Shown here in pieces: positions 48,099 to 56,895 of a stretch of 64,000 nt of DNA. Position 1 is the first letter of the stretch. Each line of letters starts with the position of its first letter. This stretch comes from DATFQI01 sp963816955 (lineage in GTDB: Bacteria > Actinomycetota > Thermoleophilia > Solirubrobacterales > Solirubrobacteraceae), in assembly GCA_963816955.1 (NCBI GenBank), contig CAWFME010000005.1, positions 1,302,001 through 1,366,000 of the forward strand. The letters run 5' to 3'. Under the pieces are notes generated by a model. The model was not told the DNA's origin. It saw only the letters and a program-made list of their open reading frames with translations, and ran no database searches. The translations under genes were made by a program, and so were the position numbers.

Positions 48099-48419
48099 AT
48101 GCCCAAGTACCTCATACAGGCGTCCTACACGCTGGAGGGAGTGAAGGGCGTCCAGAGCGCCGGCGGCACCAGCAGACGCGACGCGGTCGCGAAGGTTGCC
48201 GAGAGCGTGGGCGGTCAGATCGAGAGCTTCCACTTCGCCTTCGGCGACCACGACGTCTACACGATCGTCGATCTTCCCGACAACGAGAGCGCTGCGGCCG
48301 TGGCCCTCACCGTCAACGCGGCTGGCGGAGCATCCGCCAGGACCGTAGTGCTCCTAACGCCGGAAGAAGTTGATGCGGCCGCGAAGCGATCCGTCGACTA
48401 CCGCCCGCCTGGAGCCTGA
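48099..48419 (+). CDS. GYD domain-containing protein
   Basis: 106 aa from ATG 48099, with CAGGAG 6 bases upstream. MPKYLIQASYTLEGVKGVQS and FHFAFGDHDVYTIVDLPDNESAAAVALTVNAAGGASARTV are the GYD (TM0024-like) alpha-beta barrel domain, a dimeric relative of YCII-type proteins. The catalytic role is unknown. Unlike most genes here it uses a Shine-Dalgarno, in keeping with an imported segment. Confidence 0.83.
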   Translation: MPKYLIQASYTLEGVKGVQSAGGTSRRDAVAKVAESVGGQIESFHFAFGDHDVYTIVDLPDNESAAAVALTVNAAGGASARTVVLLTPEEVDAAAKRSVDYRPPGA

Positions 48420-48518
48420 ACCAAGCACGAAGGGCATAGGACGACCCTCGTGGTGCTGCGAGTGATGAAGCGGCGCGGCGAGCACCCGGAACGAGTGCAG
48501 TCGCGCTGCTCCCTTGAG

Positions 48519-48717
48519 CGAAGATCGCGACGCCCAGGGAGCAGATGGCCCAGGCGCCCGCCGGTAGCTGCCCCTACTCAGGCAGACCAGCGTGGGTGGC
48601 GTACGTCACGGGCAGCCGAGCGTGTCCGATGGCGGCTCGCGGCACGTCCTCCCGGGAGCGCTCAAGCGCAAGCTTGCGCGCGCTGCGACGGGAGGACGTG
48701 CGACGAGCCAGCCGCGC
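48519..48717 (-). repeat. ~200-bp dispersed repeat, copy B (inverted)
   Basis: Inverted partner of 44977-45177. It begins 21 bp beyond the 3' end of the minus-strand GH31 gene, so relative to its upstream gene it has the same orientation and nearly the same spacing as copy A after rnr. The palindromic core is 48632-48700. The pair bounds 45178-48518. The 48420-48518 gap has no gene. Confidence 0.8.
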
Positions 48718-48737
48718 CCACGCCGGGGCGCGGCGCG

Positions 48738-51014
48738 TTACCTGGCCAGCAGGAGCTCGGTGACCGCTCCGAGCACGGCCGGGCTCAGGTCCATTCCGAT
48801 CAGCTCGAGCGCGGCGTCGGCCGGGGTCGGTGCCCCGTTGACGGCGTCGAAGACCGCGTTCTTGACCGGGTTGGGGAGGTGGGCGCGGTCGAGCAGCGCG
48901 AACAGCCGCTCGCGCACGTCTTCGCCGGTTCGTGGCGCGCCGAGCCGGTGGCGGTGCTCTGCGGCCTGGTCGAGCGCGCCGAGGTCGACCGGCTCGTCGT
49001 CCTCGAAGCCGTGCGGCACCACCACGAACGTGCGCGAACCGGGCAAAGTCCCCCGTTCGCCCTCGACGGCGCCGATCGTCAGCTCGCCGTCGCGGAAAGA
49101 GAAATAGGTGCGGGCCCAGCGCTCGTCGTCGCGGTCCTCGGCGAGCGTGAACTCGCCGTCGCCGCCCGCCCATACGTGCAGCACGACGCGATCCGGGACG
49201 TCGGTGCCCGGGCCGTCGGCGGCCAGCGGCAGGACCGTGCCCGGGCGGACGAGCACGGGGATCGAGTCGAGGTCGCGGTGCAGGGCGATCGTGCGGCCGC
49301 CGCGGTAGCGCAGGCCGGTGAAGACGTCGACCCACTCGCCCTCGGGCAGCCAGGCGTTGACGGCGCCCAAGCGGGTGTCGGCGTCGACGGGCGACGTGAT
49401 CGGCGCGACGAGCAGCTCCGTGCCGAACATGAACTGGTTCGGGACGCGGTAGGCGGCGGGGTCGTCCGGGTGGTCGTAGTACATCGGCGAGACCAGCGGC
49501 GCTCCCTCCTCGTGCGCGCGCAGGGCCATCGTGGCGATGTAGGGGACGAGCCGGTGGCGCAGCCGCAGCGCCTCCCCGATCAGCCGGCGTGCGACCTCGC
49601 CGAAGCGCCACGGCTCCTTGGCGATGAAGCGGTCGGCGGTCGAGTGCAGGCGCAGGATCGGCGAGAACACGCCGAGCTGGACCCAGCGGGTGACCAGCTC
49701 GTCGTCCTTGATCCCGAAGAAGTGGCCGCCGACGTCGTGGCTCCACCAGCCGTAGCCGGCGTTGGAGGCCGTCGCCGTGAACTCCGGCTGGAAGTGCAGC
49801 GAGTCCCAGGAGACGACCGTGTCGCCCGAGAAGCCGACGGGGTAGCGGTGGCTGCCGATCCCGGCATAGCGGGAGAACGTCAGGGGCCGGCGGCCGTTGC
49901 GCGCGGAGTCCAGGAAGTGGAAGTGGTTGAGCAGCCACAGCGGGTCCAGCCCCGGCAGCTTGGTCACCTGGCCCTGCTGCCAGTCCAGCCACCAGAAGTC
50001 GACGCCCTCGTCCTCGAGCGGGTGGTGCAGCTCCTCCAGGTAGGCCTCGAGGAACTCCGGGTCCGTGGGGTCGAAGTTGACGGGCAGCTTGGAGGCGGGG
50101 TCGATCCCCATGCGCTCGGCGACGCGCGGGTAGGCGTCCTCGTGCGCGCGCACGCCGTCGGCGGGGTGGACGTTGAGCGAGACGGCCAGCCCGCGCTCGT
50201 GCAGCTCGGCCATGAAGGCGGGCGGGTCGGGGAACAGCTCGCGGTTGAACGTGTAGCCCGTCCAGCCGCTGCCCAAAGAGGGGTCGATGTCGACCAGGTG
50301 CCAGTCCATGTCCAGCACGGCGACGCTGAACGGGAGACCCTCCTGCGCGAAGCGGTCCATCAGCGCGAGGTACTCGTCCGCGCTGTAGGCGTAATAGCGG
50401 CTCCACCAGTTGCCCAGCGCGTAGCGCGGCAGCAGCGGCTGCGGGCCGGTGAGCTTGTAGAGCGCCCGCAGGGCGGCGCGGTAGTCGCGCCCGTAGGCGA
50501 ACACGTAGAGATCGGTGGTGCCCGGGCGGCGCGGTGCGATCCAGCCGTCCTCCTGCAGGAGCACGGTGCGCGAGTCGTCGACGACCGCGATGCCGTTGCG
50601 GCCGAGCACTCCGTTCTCGAGCGGGACGCGGCCGTCGGCCTCGTCGAGCGTGCGCGCGGTGCCGCCGAGGTTCTCGAGCGTCTGGCCGGGGCGCCAGACG
50701 CTGCGGTAGTTGCTCACCCCGCCCTTGGCCTGCACCGAGAGCCCCTCGGCGCTGAAGGCCCGCTTGTCGTAGACGAGCTGCAGGCGCTCGGTGTGCAGCT
50801 CGAGCTCGTGCTCGTCCTCGGTGATCTCGAACCGCGCGGGCGCGAAGGAGCGGTCCACGACGGTCTGCGACGGGCGGTCCTCGAACTGCCCCTCGTCGGA
50901 GTACTCGAGCCGGATCAGGCCCGTGTCGAGCACGGTGATCCGGTAGCGGTCGCCCTGCACGACGTTCTCGGGGGCGGCGAGCGGCTGGGCGTGCGGTCGC
51001 AGGTGCGGCTTCAC
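48738..51014 (-). CDS. GH31 family alpha-glucosidase/alpha-xylosidase
   Basis: 758 aa, GTG start. N-terminal beta-sandwich, then the (beta/alpha)8 barrel with VAVLDMDWHLVDID, catalytic nucleophile Asp in VDFWWLDWQQG and acid/base Asp in GFSGDTVVSWDSL; GYGWWSHDVGGH and PYIATMALRAHEEGAPLVSPM follow. C-terminal beta domains and an extra ~65-residue helical tail complete it. No signal peptide, so it is cytoplasmic. It hydrolyses alpha-glucosides or xylosides. It starts only 26 bp from smpB on the other strand. Confidence 0.92.
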   Translation of the reverse strand: MKPHLRPHAQPLAAPENVVQGDRYRITVLDTGLIRLEYSDEGQFEDRPSQTVVDRSFAPARFEITEDEHELELHTERLQLVYDKRAFSAEGLSVQAKGGVSNYRSVWRPGQTLENLGGTARTLDEADGRVPLENGVLGRNGIAVVDDSRTVLLQEDGWIAPRRPGTTDLYVFAYGRDYRAALRALYKLTGPQPLLPRYALGNWWSRYYAYSADEYLALMDRFAQEGLPFSVAVLDMDWHLVDIDPSLGSGWTGYTFNRELFPDPPAFMAELHERGLAVSLNVHPADGVRAHEDAYPRVAERMGIDPASKLPVNFDPTDPEFLEAYLEELHHPLEDEGVDFWWLDWQQGQVTKLPGLDPLWLLNHFHFLDSARNGRRPLTFSRYAGIGSHRYPVGFSGDTVVSWDSLHFQPEFTATASNAGYGWWSHDVGGHFFGIKDDELVTRWVQLGVFSPILRLHSTADRFIAKEPWRFGEVARRLIGEALRLRHRLVPYIATMALRAHEEGAPLVSPMYYDHPDDPAAYRVPNQFMFGTELLVAPITSPVDADTRLGAVNAWLPEGEWVDVFTGLRYRGGRTIALHRDLDSIPVLVRPGTVLPLAADGPGTDVPDRVVLHVWAGGDGEFTLAEDRDDERWARTYFSFRDGELTIGAVEGERGTLPGSRTFVVVPHGFEDDEPVDLGALDQAAEHRHRLGAPRTGEDVRERLFALLDRAHLPNPVKNAVFDAVNGAPTPADAALELIGMDLSPAVLGAVTELLLAR

Positions 51015-51040
51015 GCGCGTGCAGGCTAACGTGGGCGGCC

Positions 51041-51487
51041 ATGCCGTCCCGCGACGTCGCGACCAACCGCCGTGCCTCTCACCGCTACCACCTGCTCGAG
51101 CGGTGGGAGTGCGGCCTCGTGCTCCAGGGCACCGAGGTCAAGGCCCTGCGCGACGGCAAGGCGCAGATCAAGGACGGCTACGCGAGCGTGCGCGACGGCG
51201 AGGTGTGGCTGCACAACGTCCACATCCCGCCCTACGGGCCGGCCTCACGCGAGAACCACGAGCCCGAGCGCCCGCGCAAGCTGCTCATGCACCGGCGCGA
51301 GATCGACCGGCTGCTCGGCAAGACGCGCGAGAAGGGACTCACCCTGGTGCCGACCCGCCTCTACTTCTCGGACGGCCGGGCGAAGGTCGAGATCGCCTTG
51401 GCGCGGGGCAAGGACGTCGGCGACAAGCGCCAGTCGATCAAGGAGCGCGAGATGAAGCGCGAGATGGAGCGGGCCATCCGCCGCTGA
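51041..51487 (+). CDS. smpB: SsrA-binding protein SmpB
   Basis: 148 aa. Binds tmRNA and brings it to stalled ribosomes. ATNRRASHRYHLLERWECGLVLQGTEVKALRDGKAQIKDGYA, LHNVHIPPYG, RPRKLLMHRREIDRL and GLTLVPTRLYF are standard; the C-terminal basic helix (KRQSIKEREMKREMERAIRR) that mimics mRNA is complete. TAACGT (51027-51032) lies 8 bases before the ATG. The matching tmRNA gene is at 59627. Confidence 0.97.
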   Translation: MPSRDVATNRRASHRYHLLERWECGLVLQGTEVKALRDGKAQIKDGYASVRDGEVWLHNVHIPPYGPASRENHEPERPRKLLMHRREIDRLLGKTREKGLTLVPTRLYFSDGRAKVEIALARGKDVGDKRQSIKEREMKREMERAIRR

Positions 51488-51573
51488 AGCATGTCGAGAA
51501 GCGCTGACCGGCTCCGCTCACCGGGTGAAGGGCCGTGACAGACGCGGTCCACGACACGAGGAGACTCGAGGAA

Positions 51574-52014
51574 ATGGCGCTCAAGCGGATGGACAACGTG
51601 CTGATCGTGGTCGAGGACCTCGAGGCTGCGAAGGCGTTCTTCGTCGAGCTCGGTATGGAGCTGGAGGGCGAGACGGTGGTCGAGGGGCCGTCGGTGGACA
51701 GCACGGTCGGGCTCGAGGGCGTGCGCGCCGACATCGCCATGCTGCGGGCCCCGGACGGCGAGGGCCGGGTCGAGCTGACGCGGTTCCACACGCCGCCGGC
51801 GGTCAGGGCCGAGCCGCGAGACGCGCCGGCGAACGCGCTCGGCATCCGCCGGATCATGTTCGCCGTCGAGGAGCTCGACGACGTCGTCGCCCGCCTGCGC
51901 ACCCACGGCGCCGAGCTCGTCGGCGAGATCGCGCGATACGAGGACAGCTACAAGCTCTGCTTCGTGCGTGGCCCTGAGGGCTTCATCGTCGGGCTGGCCG
52001 AGCAGCTCAGCTGA
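51574..52014 (+). CDS. VOC superfamily (glyoxalase-like) protein
   Basis: 146 aa from ATG 51574 (CGAGGAA upstream); a GTG 39 bases earlier is possible. Two beta-alpha-beta-beta-beta units: NVLIVVEDLEAAKAFFVELG and GIRRIMFAVEELDDVVARLR, ending YKLCFVRGPEGFIVGLAEQL. Metal ligands would be His/Glu at the usual sites, but the first-position His is not obvious, so the reaction is unpredictable. Confidence 0.83.
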   Translation: MALKRMDNVLIVVEDLEAAKAFFVELGMELEGETVVEGPSVDSTVGLEGVRADIAMLRAPDGEGRVELTRFHTPPAVRAEPRDAPANALGIRRIMFAVEELDDVVARLRTHGAELVGEIARYEDSYKLCFVRGPEGFIVGLAEQLS

Positions 52015-52057
52015 CGCGGTGCGATGAGTCTTGCCGCGTGCGGCAGTCTGTAGGCGC

Positions 52058-52324
52058 ATGGTGAAAGAGTTCGAAGCCCAGCTTCACAAGGGCGACAACC
52101 CAGGTGCGTGGACGTGCGTGGTGCTGGACGATGTGCCGGAGCTCTTCGGCACCCGCGGGCTCGTCAAGATCCGCGGGATGATCGACGGTGAGCCGTTCGA
52201 CGGCGCGCTGATGGCCCAGGGCGACGGGACGCACAGGCTGCCGGTCAGGGCGGCGCTGCGGAAGTCGATCGGCAAGCAGGCGGGCGACACCGTCCGCGTC
52301 CGGATCGACGAGCGGATCGGGTAG
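52058..52324 (+). CDS. DUF1905 domain protein
   Basis: 88 aa. FEAQLHKGDNPGAWTCVVLDD, GLVKIRGMIDGEPFDGALMA and LRKSIGKQAGDTVRVRIDER cover the whole small beta-barrel DUF1905 domain. Function not established; such proteins often occur beside VOC-type genes, as here (next gene two bases downstream). Confidence 0.82.
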   Translation: MVKEFEAQLHKGDNPGAWTCVVLDDVPELFGTRGLVKIRGMIDGEPFDGALMAQGDGTHRLPVRAALRKSIGKQAGDTVRVRIDERIG

Positions 52325-52326
52325 CG

Positions 52327-52674
52327 GTGGCCGTCCGGCGGATCATGCCCTACCACGAGTCGCCGGACTTCGAGGCCACGCGGGAGTTCTACACGCGGGT
52401 GCTCGGGCTCGAGGAGGGGAGCTTCGGCGGCGGCTACATCGGCTTCGGATCGGGCCAGGCGCAGGTCCTGTTCGCGCCTCCGGGCGAGCAGCCCGTGCTG
52501 CCCGACATGGGCGTGGACGTCGGTTCGCGCGACGCCGTCGACGCCGCGCACGCCGGGGCGGTCCGGTCAGGGCACGAGGTCGTCTACGGCCCGGTGGACG
52601 AGCCGTGGGGCGTCCGGCGCTTCTTCGTCCGCGATCCGAACGGCATCGTGATCAGCGTGTTGGCCCACGACTAG
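52327..52674 (+). CDS. VOC superfamily (glyoxalase/bleomycin resistance-like) protein
   Basis: 115 aa, GTG start two bases after the DUF1905 stop. RRIMPYHESPDFEATREFYTRVLGLEEG and VDEPWGVRRFFVRDPNGIVISVLAHD are a typical single-chain VOC domain with His9-region and the C-terminal WGxRRFFVxDPxG pattern. Ligand unknown. Its TAG shares the CTAG palindrome with the convergent flavoprotein's stop. Confidence 0.85.
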   Translation: MAVRRIMPYHESPDFEATREFYTRVLGLEEGSFGGGYIGFGSGQAQVLFAPPGEQPVLPDMGVDVGSRDAVDAAHAGAVRSGHEVVYGPVDEPWGVRRFFVRDPNGIVISVLAHD

Positions 52675-54374
52675 CCGGACTCGCCCGCTGGGCCCCCGCT
52701 GCCGCGGAGGTCCATGTGGGGGCGGTCCGGGTCGCCCGCGCCGGGGAAGCCCGCGTGCTCGCCGGCGTCGGGGCCGGCGGGCCGGTGAGCTCCGGGGGCG
52801 CCGACGAGCTCGCCGACCTGCTGCCGCCGGGCCGGCGACATGACCGGCCACCCGGCCTCGTAGCCGAACACCTCGCGCATCGGCGTGCACCGGTAGCGCG
52901 ACGAGATCACCTCGATGCGGTCCGGGTCGATCAGCGCCGGGTGCGCGCTCCCGCACGCCCGGCCCAGGGAGAGCAGCTCGGCGCGCAGGCTGATGAGGTA
53001 GTTCGCCGCCCGCGTGTACTTGAGGTCGGGGTCGAGGCCGTGCATCAGCCACTTGTTGTTGGTGGCGACGCCCGTGGGGCAGCTGCCGGTGTGGCAGCGC
53101 TGGGCCTGGATGCAGCCGATCGCGAGCATCGCCTCGCGGCCGACGTTGATCATGTCGCAGCCGAGCGCGAGCGCGTGCAGCCCGGCGTCCGGGAAGCCGA
53201 GCCGGCCGGCGCCGATGAAGACCACGTCCTCGGCGATCCCGACCCGTGCGAACTCGGGGTAGACGCGCGAGATCGCGAGCTTGAAGGGCATCGCGACGTG
53301 GTCGCTGAACGCCAGCGGCGCGGCGCCCGTGCCTCCCTCGCCGCCGTCGACGGTCACGAAGTCGGGCCCGCCGCCGGTCGCGGCCATGCGCTCGGCGAGC
53401 GTCTCCCAGAACCCGAGCTCGCCGACGGCGGACTTGATCCCGACCGGCAGGCCGGTCGCGTCCGCGATCCGCTCGACGAACTCGATCAGCCCGTCCACGT
53501 CGGAGAAGGCCGAGTGGTACGACGGGCTCGCACAGTCGCGCCCGGCAGGGACGCCGCGGATCTGCGCGATCTCCTCCGTGACCTTGGCCGCCGGGAGCAG
53601 CCCGCCGAGGCCGGGCTTGGCGCCCTGGGAGAGCTTGACCTCGATCGCCCGCACCGGCACGTCGGCGATCCGCTCCTGCAGGTGCTCGAGCGAGAAGCGG
53701 CCGGCCTCGTCGCGACAGCCGAAGTAGCCCGTCCCGATCTGGTAGATCAGCTCGCCGCCGTGGCGGTGGGCCCGCGCGAGCCCGCCCTCGCCCGTGTTGT
53801 GCAGGCAGCCGGCCAGCGCGGCGCCGCGGTTGAGCGCCTCGACGGCCACGGGCGACAGCGAGCCGTAGCTCATGCCGGAGATGTTCACCAGCGACGCGGG
53901 CCGGAACGCGTGCCGGCGCCCGTGCGCGGCCCCGAGCACCTTGGCGGCCGGAAGGTCGTAGTCCGGCGCGGCGCCGGGCTCGCCCTTCTCCGGCGCCGGC
54001 ACCGGGAACGGCGAGTGCTTGAAGACGATCAGGCTGTCGACCTGCTCCATCTCGTTGTCGGTGCCGAAGCCGAAGGTGTTGATCTCGCGCTTCGAGGACG
54101 CGTAGACCCAGCGGCGCTGGTCACGCGAGAAGGGCCGCTCCTCGTCGTTGGACGTGACGATGTACTGGCGCAGCTCCGGGCCGACCGCCTCCAGCCAGTA
54201 GCGGAAGCGCCCGAGGACGGGGAAGTTCCTGCGGATGGCGTGCTGGCGCTGGGTCAGGTCACGCGCCACGACGCCGGCGAGCGCGGTCCCCGCCAGGCTC
54301 GCGGCGCGGACGCCAGGGCGTTTCCAGAGCGGCTCGGGCACGGGATCGTCCTTCCCGGTGACGCGCCGCATCAC
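52671..54374 (-). CDS. FMN-binding glutamate synthase-like protein
   Basis: 567 aa (start 54374 GTG or 54371 ATG). The large-subunit synthase domain of GltS is present: VNISGMSYGSLSPVAVEALNRG, HNTGEGGLARAHRHGGELIYQIGTGYFG, IEVKLSQGAKPGLGG, VDGGEGGTGAAPLAFSDH and the 3Fe-4S site GCIQAQRCHTGSCPTGVAT. The amidotransferase domain is absent, as in archaeal-type stand-alone forms. An N-terminal hydrophobic stretch (VRAASLAGTALAGVVAR) could be membrane-associated, and the C-terminal ~35 residues are Pro/Gly-rich. The reaction (glutamate synthase or another FMN oxidoreduction) is open. Confidence 0.88.
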   Translation of the reverse strand: MMRRVTGKDDPVPEPLWKRPGVRAASLAGTALAGVVARDLTQRQHAIRRNFPVLGRFRYWLEAVGPELRQYIVTSNDEERPFSRDQRRWVYASSKREINTFGFGTDNEMEQVDSLIVFKHSPFPVPAPEKGEPGAAPDYDLPAAKVLGAAHGRRHAFRPASLVNISGMSYGSLSPVAVEALNRGAALAGCLHNTGEGGLARAHRHGGELIYQIGTGYFGCRDEAGRFSLEHLQERIADVPVRAIEVKLSQGAKPGLGGLLPAAKVTEEIAQIRGVPAGRDCASPSYHSAFSDVDGLIEFVERIADATGLPVGIKSAVGELGFWETLAERMAATGGGPDFVTVDGGEGGTGAAPLAFSDHVAMPFKLAISRVYPEFARVGIAEDVVFIGAGRLGFPDAGLHALALGCDMINVGREAMLAIGCIQAQRCHTGSCPTGVATNNKWLMHGLDPDLKYTRAANYLISLRAELLSLGRACGSAHPALIDPDRIEVISSRYRCTPMREVFGYEAGWPVMSPARRQQVGELVGAPGAHRPAGPDAGEHAGFPGAGDPDRPHMDLRGSGGPAGESG

Positions 54375-54393
54375 CCATCCGGCTCGCCGGGGC

Positions 54394-54843
54394 TCAGAGG
54401 TGTCCGCTCACCAGCCAGCTTCCGTCCCGCCAGCGCCACTCGAACGTCCCGCCGAAGCTGACGGTGGCCGTGGCGCGCTCCCCGTCCACGTCGACGCGGG
54501 TGACCTGGGCGGTGCGGATCGCCTCGACCGCCTCCGGGTTCCTCGTGATGGTGGCGATGAGGTGATCCCAGTTCGAATCGCAGTCGACGACTGTCGGCGG
54601 AAGCAGCTCGCGCATCGCCTTCGTCGCCTGATCGTCGGCCTTCTTCCACGCCTCGCGGTTCTCGGGGACCGTGTAGGAGCAGAGCTTGGCGCCACTTCCG
54701 GGCGTGATCTGCATCAGGTTGTACTCGTGCATCCGCTGGCGCACCTGGGCTTCGCTCGTCGCCGTGTCCGGCACCGGCGGGTCGCCACCGCAGCCTGCGA
54801 GCACGACCGCGGCGACCGCCGCGGCGATGATCCGTCTCGTCAC
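54394..54843 (-). CDS. Putative lipoprotein
   Basis: 149 aa. Lipobox VVLAGC at residues 13-18 after a short basic lead (MTRRIIAAAVAA). The mature part starts GGDPPVPDT and has an NTF2/DUF4878-like feel: CSYTVPENREAWKKADDQA, then TAQVTRVDVDGERATATVSFGG and WRDGSWLVSG. Function unknown, anchored outside the membrane. Confidence 0.72.
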   Translation of the reverse strand: MTRRIIAAAVAAVVLAGCGGDPPVPDTATSEAQVRQRMHEYNLMQITPGSGAKLCSYTVPENREAWKKADDQATKAMRELLPPTVVDCDSNWDHLIATITRNPEAVEAIRTAQVTRVDVDGERATATVSFGGTFEWRWRDGSWLVSGHL

Positions 54844-54929
54844 GAGGCTTGTGTCGGACGCCGCCCCCGTGGAGGCAAGCCCCGATGTCTGCGGGCGGAC
54901 GCCGCGCCGGGTTTGCGACAGTGGGCGAC

Positions 54930-55655
54930 GTGCCGCGGCGGGACCGTCATCTGACCTGGGAGGGCTGCTTCAACGTGCGCGACCTCGGCGGGCTTCGCAC
55001 GGCCGACGGGCGCCGCACGCGGTTCGGGCGCTTGATCCGGGCCGACGGGCTCGGCGGTCTGACCGCAGCTGGTTGGGCGGCGCTGGAGGCCGCCGGGGTG
55101 CGGACGGTCGTCGACTTGCGCAACGACGACGAGGTCGGCGAGGACGCCGCTCCGCGGCCGGCCTCTGTGACGACCGTGCGCGTTCCGCTGGACGCAAGCG
55201 AGCACCGCGAGTTCTGGAACGTCTGGGGAAGCGGACCGCAGTTCGGCACGCCGCTCTACTACGAGCCCCACCTCGAGCAGTTCCCCGAGCGTAGCGCCGT
55301 CGCGATGGCGGCGATCGCCCGTGCCGCGCCGGGCGGGGTCGTGTTCCACTGCAGCGCGGGGCGCGACCGGTCAGGCCAGATCGCGATGCTCGTGCTCGCT
55401 CTGGCCGGCGTGGAGCCGGAAGAGATCGCCGGCGACTACGCGCTCAGCGCCGGGCGGCTCGCAGCCCGCGCGCTGGCGTGGGGGCACGAGGACCAAGGGC
55501 CGCACCTGGAGGCCTTCCTGGCGGGGCGCGGCACGACCGCAGGCGAGGTGATCCTGGGCACCCTCGACCGACTGGACGTCGAGTCGCGCCTGTGCGGCCG
55601 GGAGCTGACGCGCGAGGACGTCGCGGCGCTGCGGGCGCGGCTGCTCGACCCGTGA
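54930..55655 (+). CDS. Tyrosine/serine phosphatase (Y_phosphatase3 family)
   Basis: 241 aa from GTG 54930 (GTG 54921 also possible). LTWEGCFNVRDLGGLRTADGR, RLIRADGLGGLTAAGWAAL, VVDLRNDDEVGED and the catalytic HCSAGRDRSGQIA (C-x5-R) place it with bacterial PTPs such as MptpB. Substrate could be phosphotyrosine or phosphoinositide-like. It diverges from the lipoprotein gene. Confidence 0.88.
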   Translation: MPRRDRHLTWEGCFNVRDLGGLRTADGRRTRFGRLIRADGLGGLTAAGWAALEAAGVRTVVDLRNDDEVGEDAAPRPASVTTVRVPLDASEHREFWNVWGSGPQFGTPLYYEPHLEQFPERSAVAMAAIARAAPGGVVFHCSAGRDRSGQIAMLVLALAGVEPEEIAGDYALSAGRLAARALAWGHEDQGPHLEAFLAGRGTTAGEVILGTLDRLDVESRLCGRELTREDVAALRARLLDP

Positions 55656-55689
55656 GCCGGCAACACGCTCCGGCGGCGGTGGGGGCGCG

Positions 55690-55941
55690 TCAGTAGATGC
55701 CGAGCAGCGCCAGGGCCGGCAACCCGAACACGAGCACGAGCACGACGATCAGCAGCCACTTGCCGGTCTCGCTGCCGAACGTCAGCGCGCTCAGGAACGA
55801 CCCCGCGCGCTGTGTCGTGGCCGGTCCGGCGTCCCAGCGGCGGATGTCCAGGTCGGCGCCGCAGATGGCGCAGCCGGCCGCGAACGGGGAGACCCGTTCT
55901 CCGCAGGAGGGGCAGCGGGAGCGATCGGCCATGGTCGACAT
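55690..55941 (-). CDS. Zinc-ribbon membrane protein
   Basis: 83 aa from ATG 55941 (ATG 55932 is an alternative). The N-terminus has a zinc ribbon, CPSCGERVSPFAAGCAICGA (two CxxC), followed by a polar linker and a C-terminal transmembrane helix (WLLIVVLVLVFGLPALALLG). The zinc ribbon would be on one face of the membrane. No function known. Confidence 0.75.
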   Translation of the reverse strand: MSTMADRSRCPSCGERVSPFAAGCAICGADLDIRRWDAGPATTQRAGSFLSALTFGSETGKWLLIVVLVLVFGLPALALLGIY

Positions 55942-55989
55942 TCTCGACCGGCTTGTGGCGGCTCGCAACCCGGCCATCTGTCCGCTGCG

Positions 55990-56856
55990 TCAGTGGTCGA
56001 GGACCTCGCGGAGCTTGCGTGCGAACGCCTCGGGCTGACCCGCGTAGCCGAACTCCCCGCCGAGGAACCCGCCGTGGTGGCTCGGGAACACGGTGGCGTC
56101 CTGACCGAGCAGCTCGGCGGTGGCGACCGCGGCGCGGCCGGTGAAAATGCCCTCGGACTCCTCGCCGACGGCGATGACGATCCGCGCGGGCGCCGCTGCG
56201 AGCGCGTCGGGGTCGGGCCGGTAGCCGCTGACCGCCCACGAGCGGTCCGAGAGCAGCGGGTCCTCGCGGTGGCCGTCGTCCTCGGTGGGCATCCCGAAGG
56301 CGCCGGGGTCGGGTGCGGGCTGGGCGAAGTACTCGTCGGTGAACTCGCCCCGCCACGACGACATCGCCATGAAGGCCGCCATCCCGGCGCCCCGGCCCCC
56401 GGCCTCGTACGCGTCGCGGAAGCCGGCGCGGGCGCGCTCCACCGCCGCGGCATCGGGCAGCACCGGGATCAGCGGCGGCTCGTGCGCCACCAGCGTGGCG
56501 ACGTCATCGGGATGGGCCGCCACGAGCGCGAGCGCGGTCACCGCGCCTCCGCTGCTCGCGAACATCTCGACCGGGCCGACGCCGAGGGCTTCGATCACGG
56601 CGTGCACGTCCTCGGCCTGGACGGTGGGGGAGTGGTCGGTCCGGCCGTCGCTGCGGGTGCTGCGGCCGAGGCCGCGCGGGTCGTACGTGACCACGGTGCG
56701 GTCGGGGAAGTGCGACCTCAGCGCGCCGAAGCCGCTGGCGTCCATGGGCTGGCCGATCATCACCAGGGGCGGGCGCCCGTCCGCGGTGGGCAGCGGTCCG
56801 TGCACGTCATAGGCGATGGCGGCCCCGGCCGTCTCGAGCGTGTGCGTCGTCGTCAT
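55990..56856 (-). CDS. Alpha/beta hydrolase
   Basis: 288 aa. Fold landmarks: PPLVMIGQPMD, TVVTYDPRGLGRSTRSDG, nucleophile elbow EMFASSGGAVTALALV (Ser with A-x-S-x-G instead of G-x-S-x-G), and HHGGFLGG with the catalytic His. Substrate unknown; resembles small epoxide-hydrolase/esterase-type proteins used in detoxification. Confidence 0.84.
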   Translation of the reverse strand: MTTTHTLETAGAAIAYDVHGPLPTADGRPPLVMIGQPMDASGFGALRSHFPDRTVVTYDPRGLGRSTRSDGRTDHSPTVQAEDVHAVIEALGVGPVEMFASSGGAVTALALVAAHPDDVATLVAHEPPLIPVLPDAAAVERARAGFRDAYEAGGRGAGMAAFMAMSSWRGEFTDEYFAQPAPDPGAFGMPTEDDGHREDPLLSDRSWAVSGYRPDPDALAAAPARIVIAVGEESEGIFTGRAAVATAELLGQDATVFPSHHGGFLGGEFGYAGQPEAFARKLREVLDH

Positions 56857-56895
56857 GTCAGCTACGACCGCCCTCGCCTCGAGAACTCATCGCTC

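Noticed and set aside
44995..48700. Shared peptide (RHVLPGALKRKLARAATGG) in frames across repeats A and B
   Set aside because: It is a by-product of the identical 69-bp palindromic core; both frames have no start signal and run antisense to or beyond real genes.
44960..51014. Integrative element or prophage
   Set aside because: No integrase, transposase, resolvase or attachment-site duplication was seen; only the inverted repeats suggest mobility.
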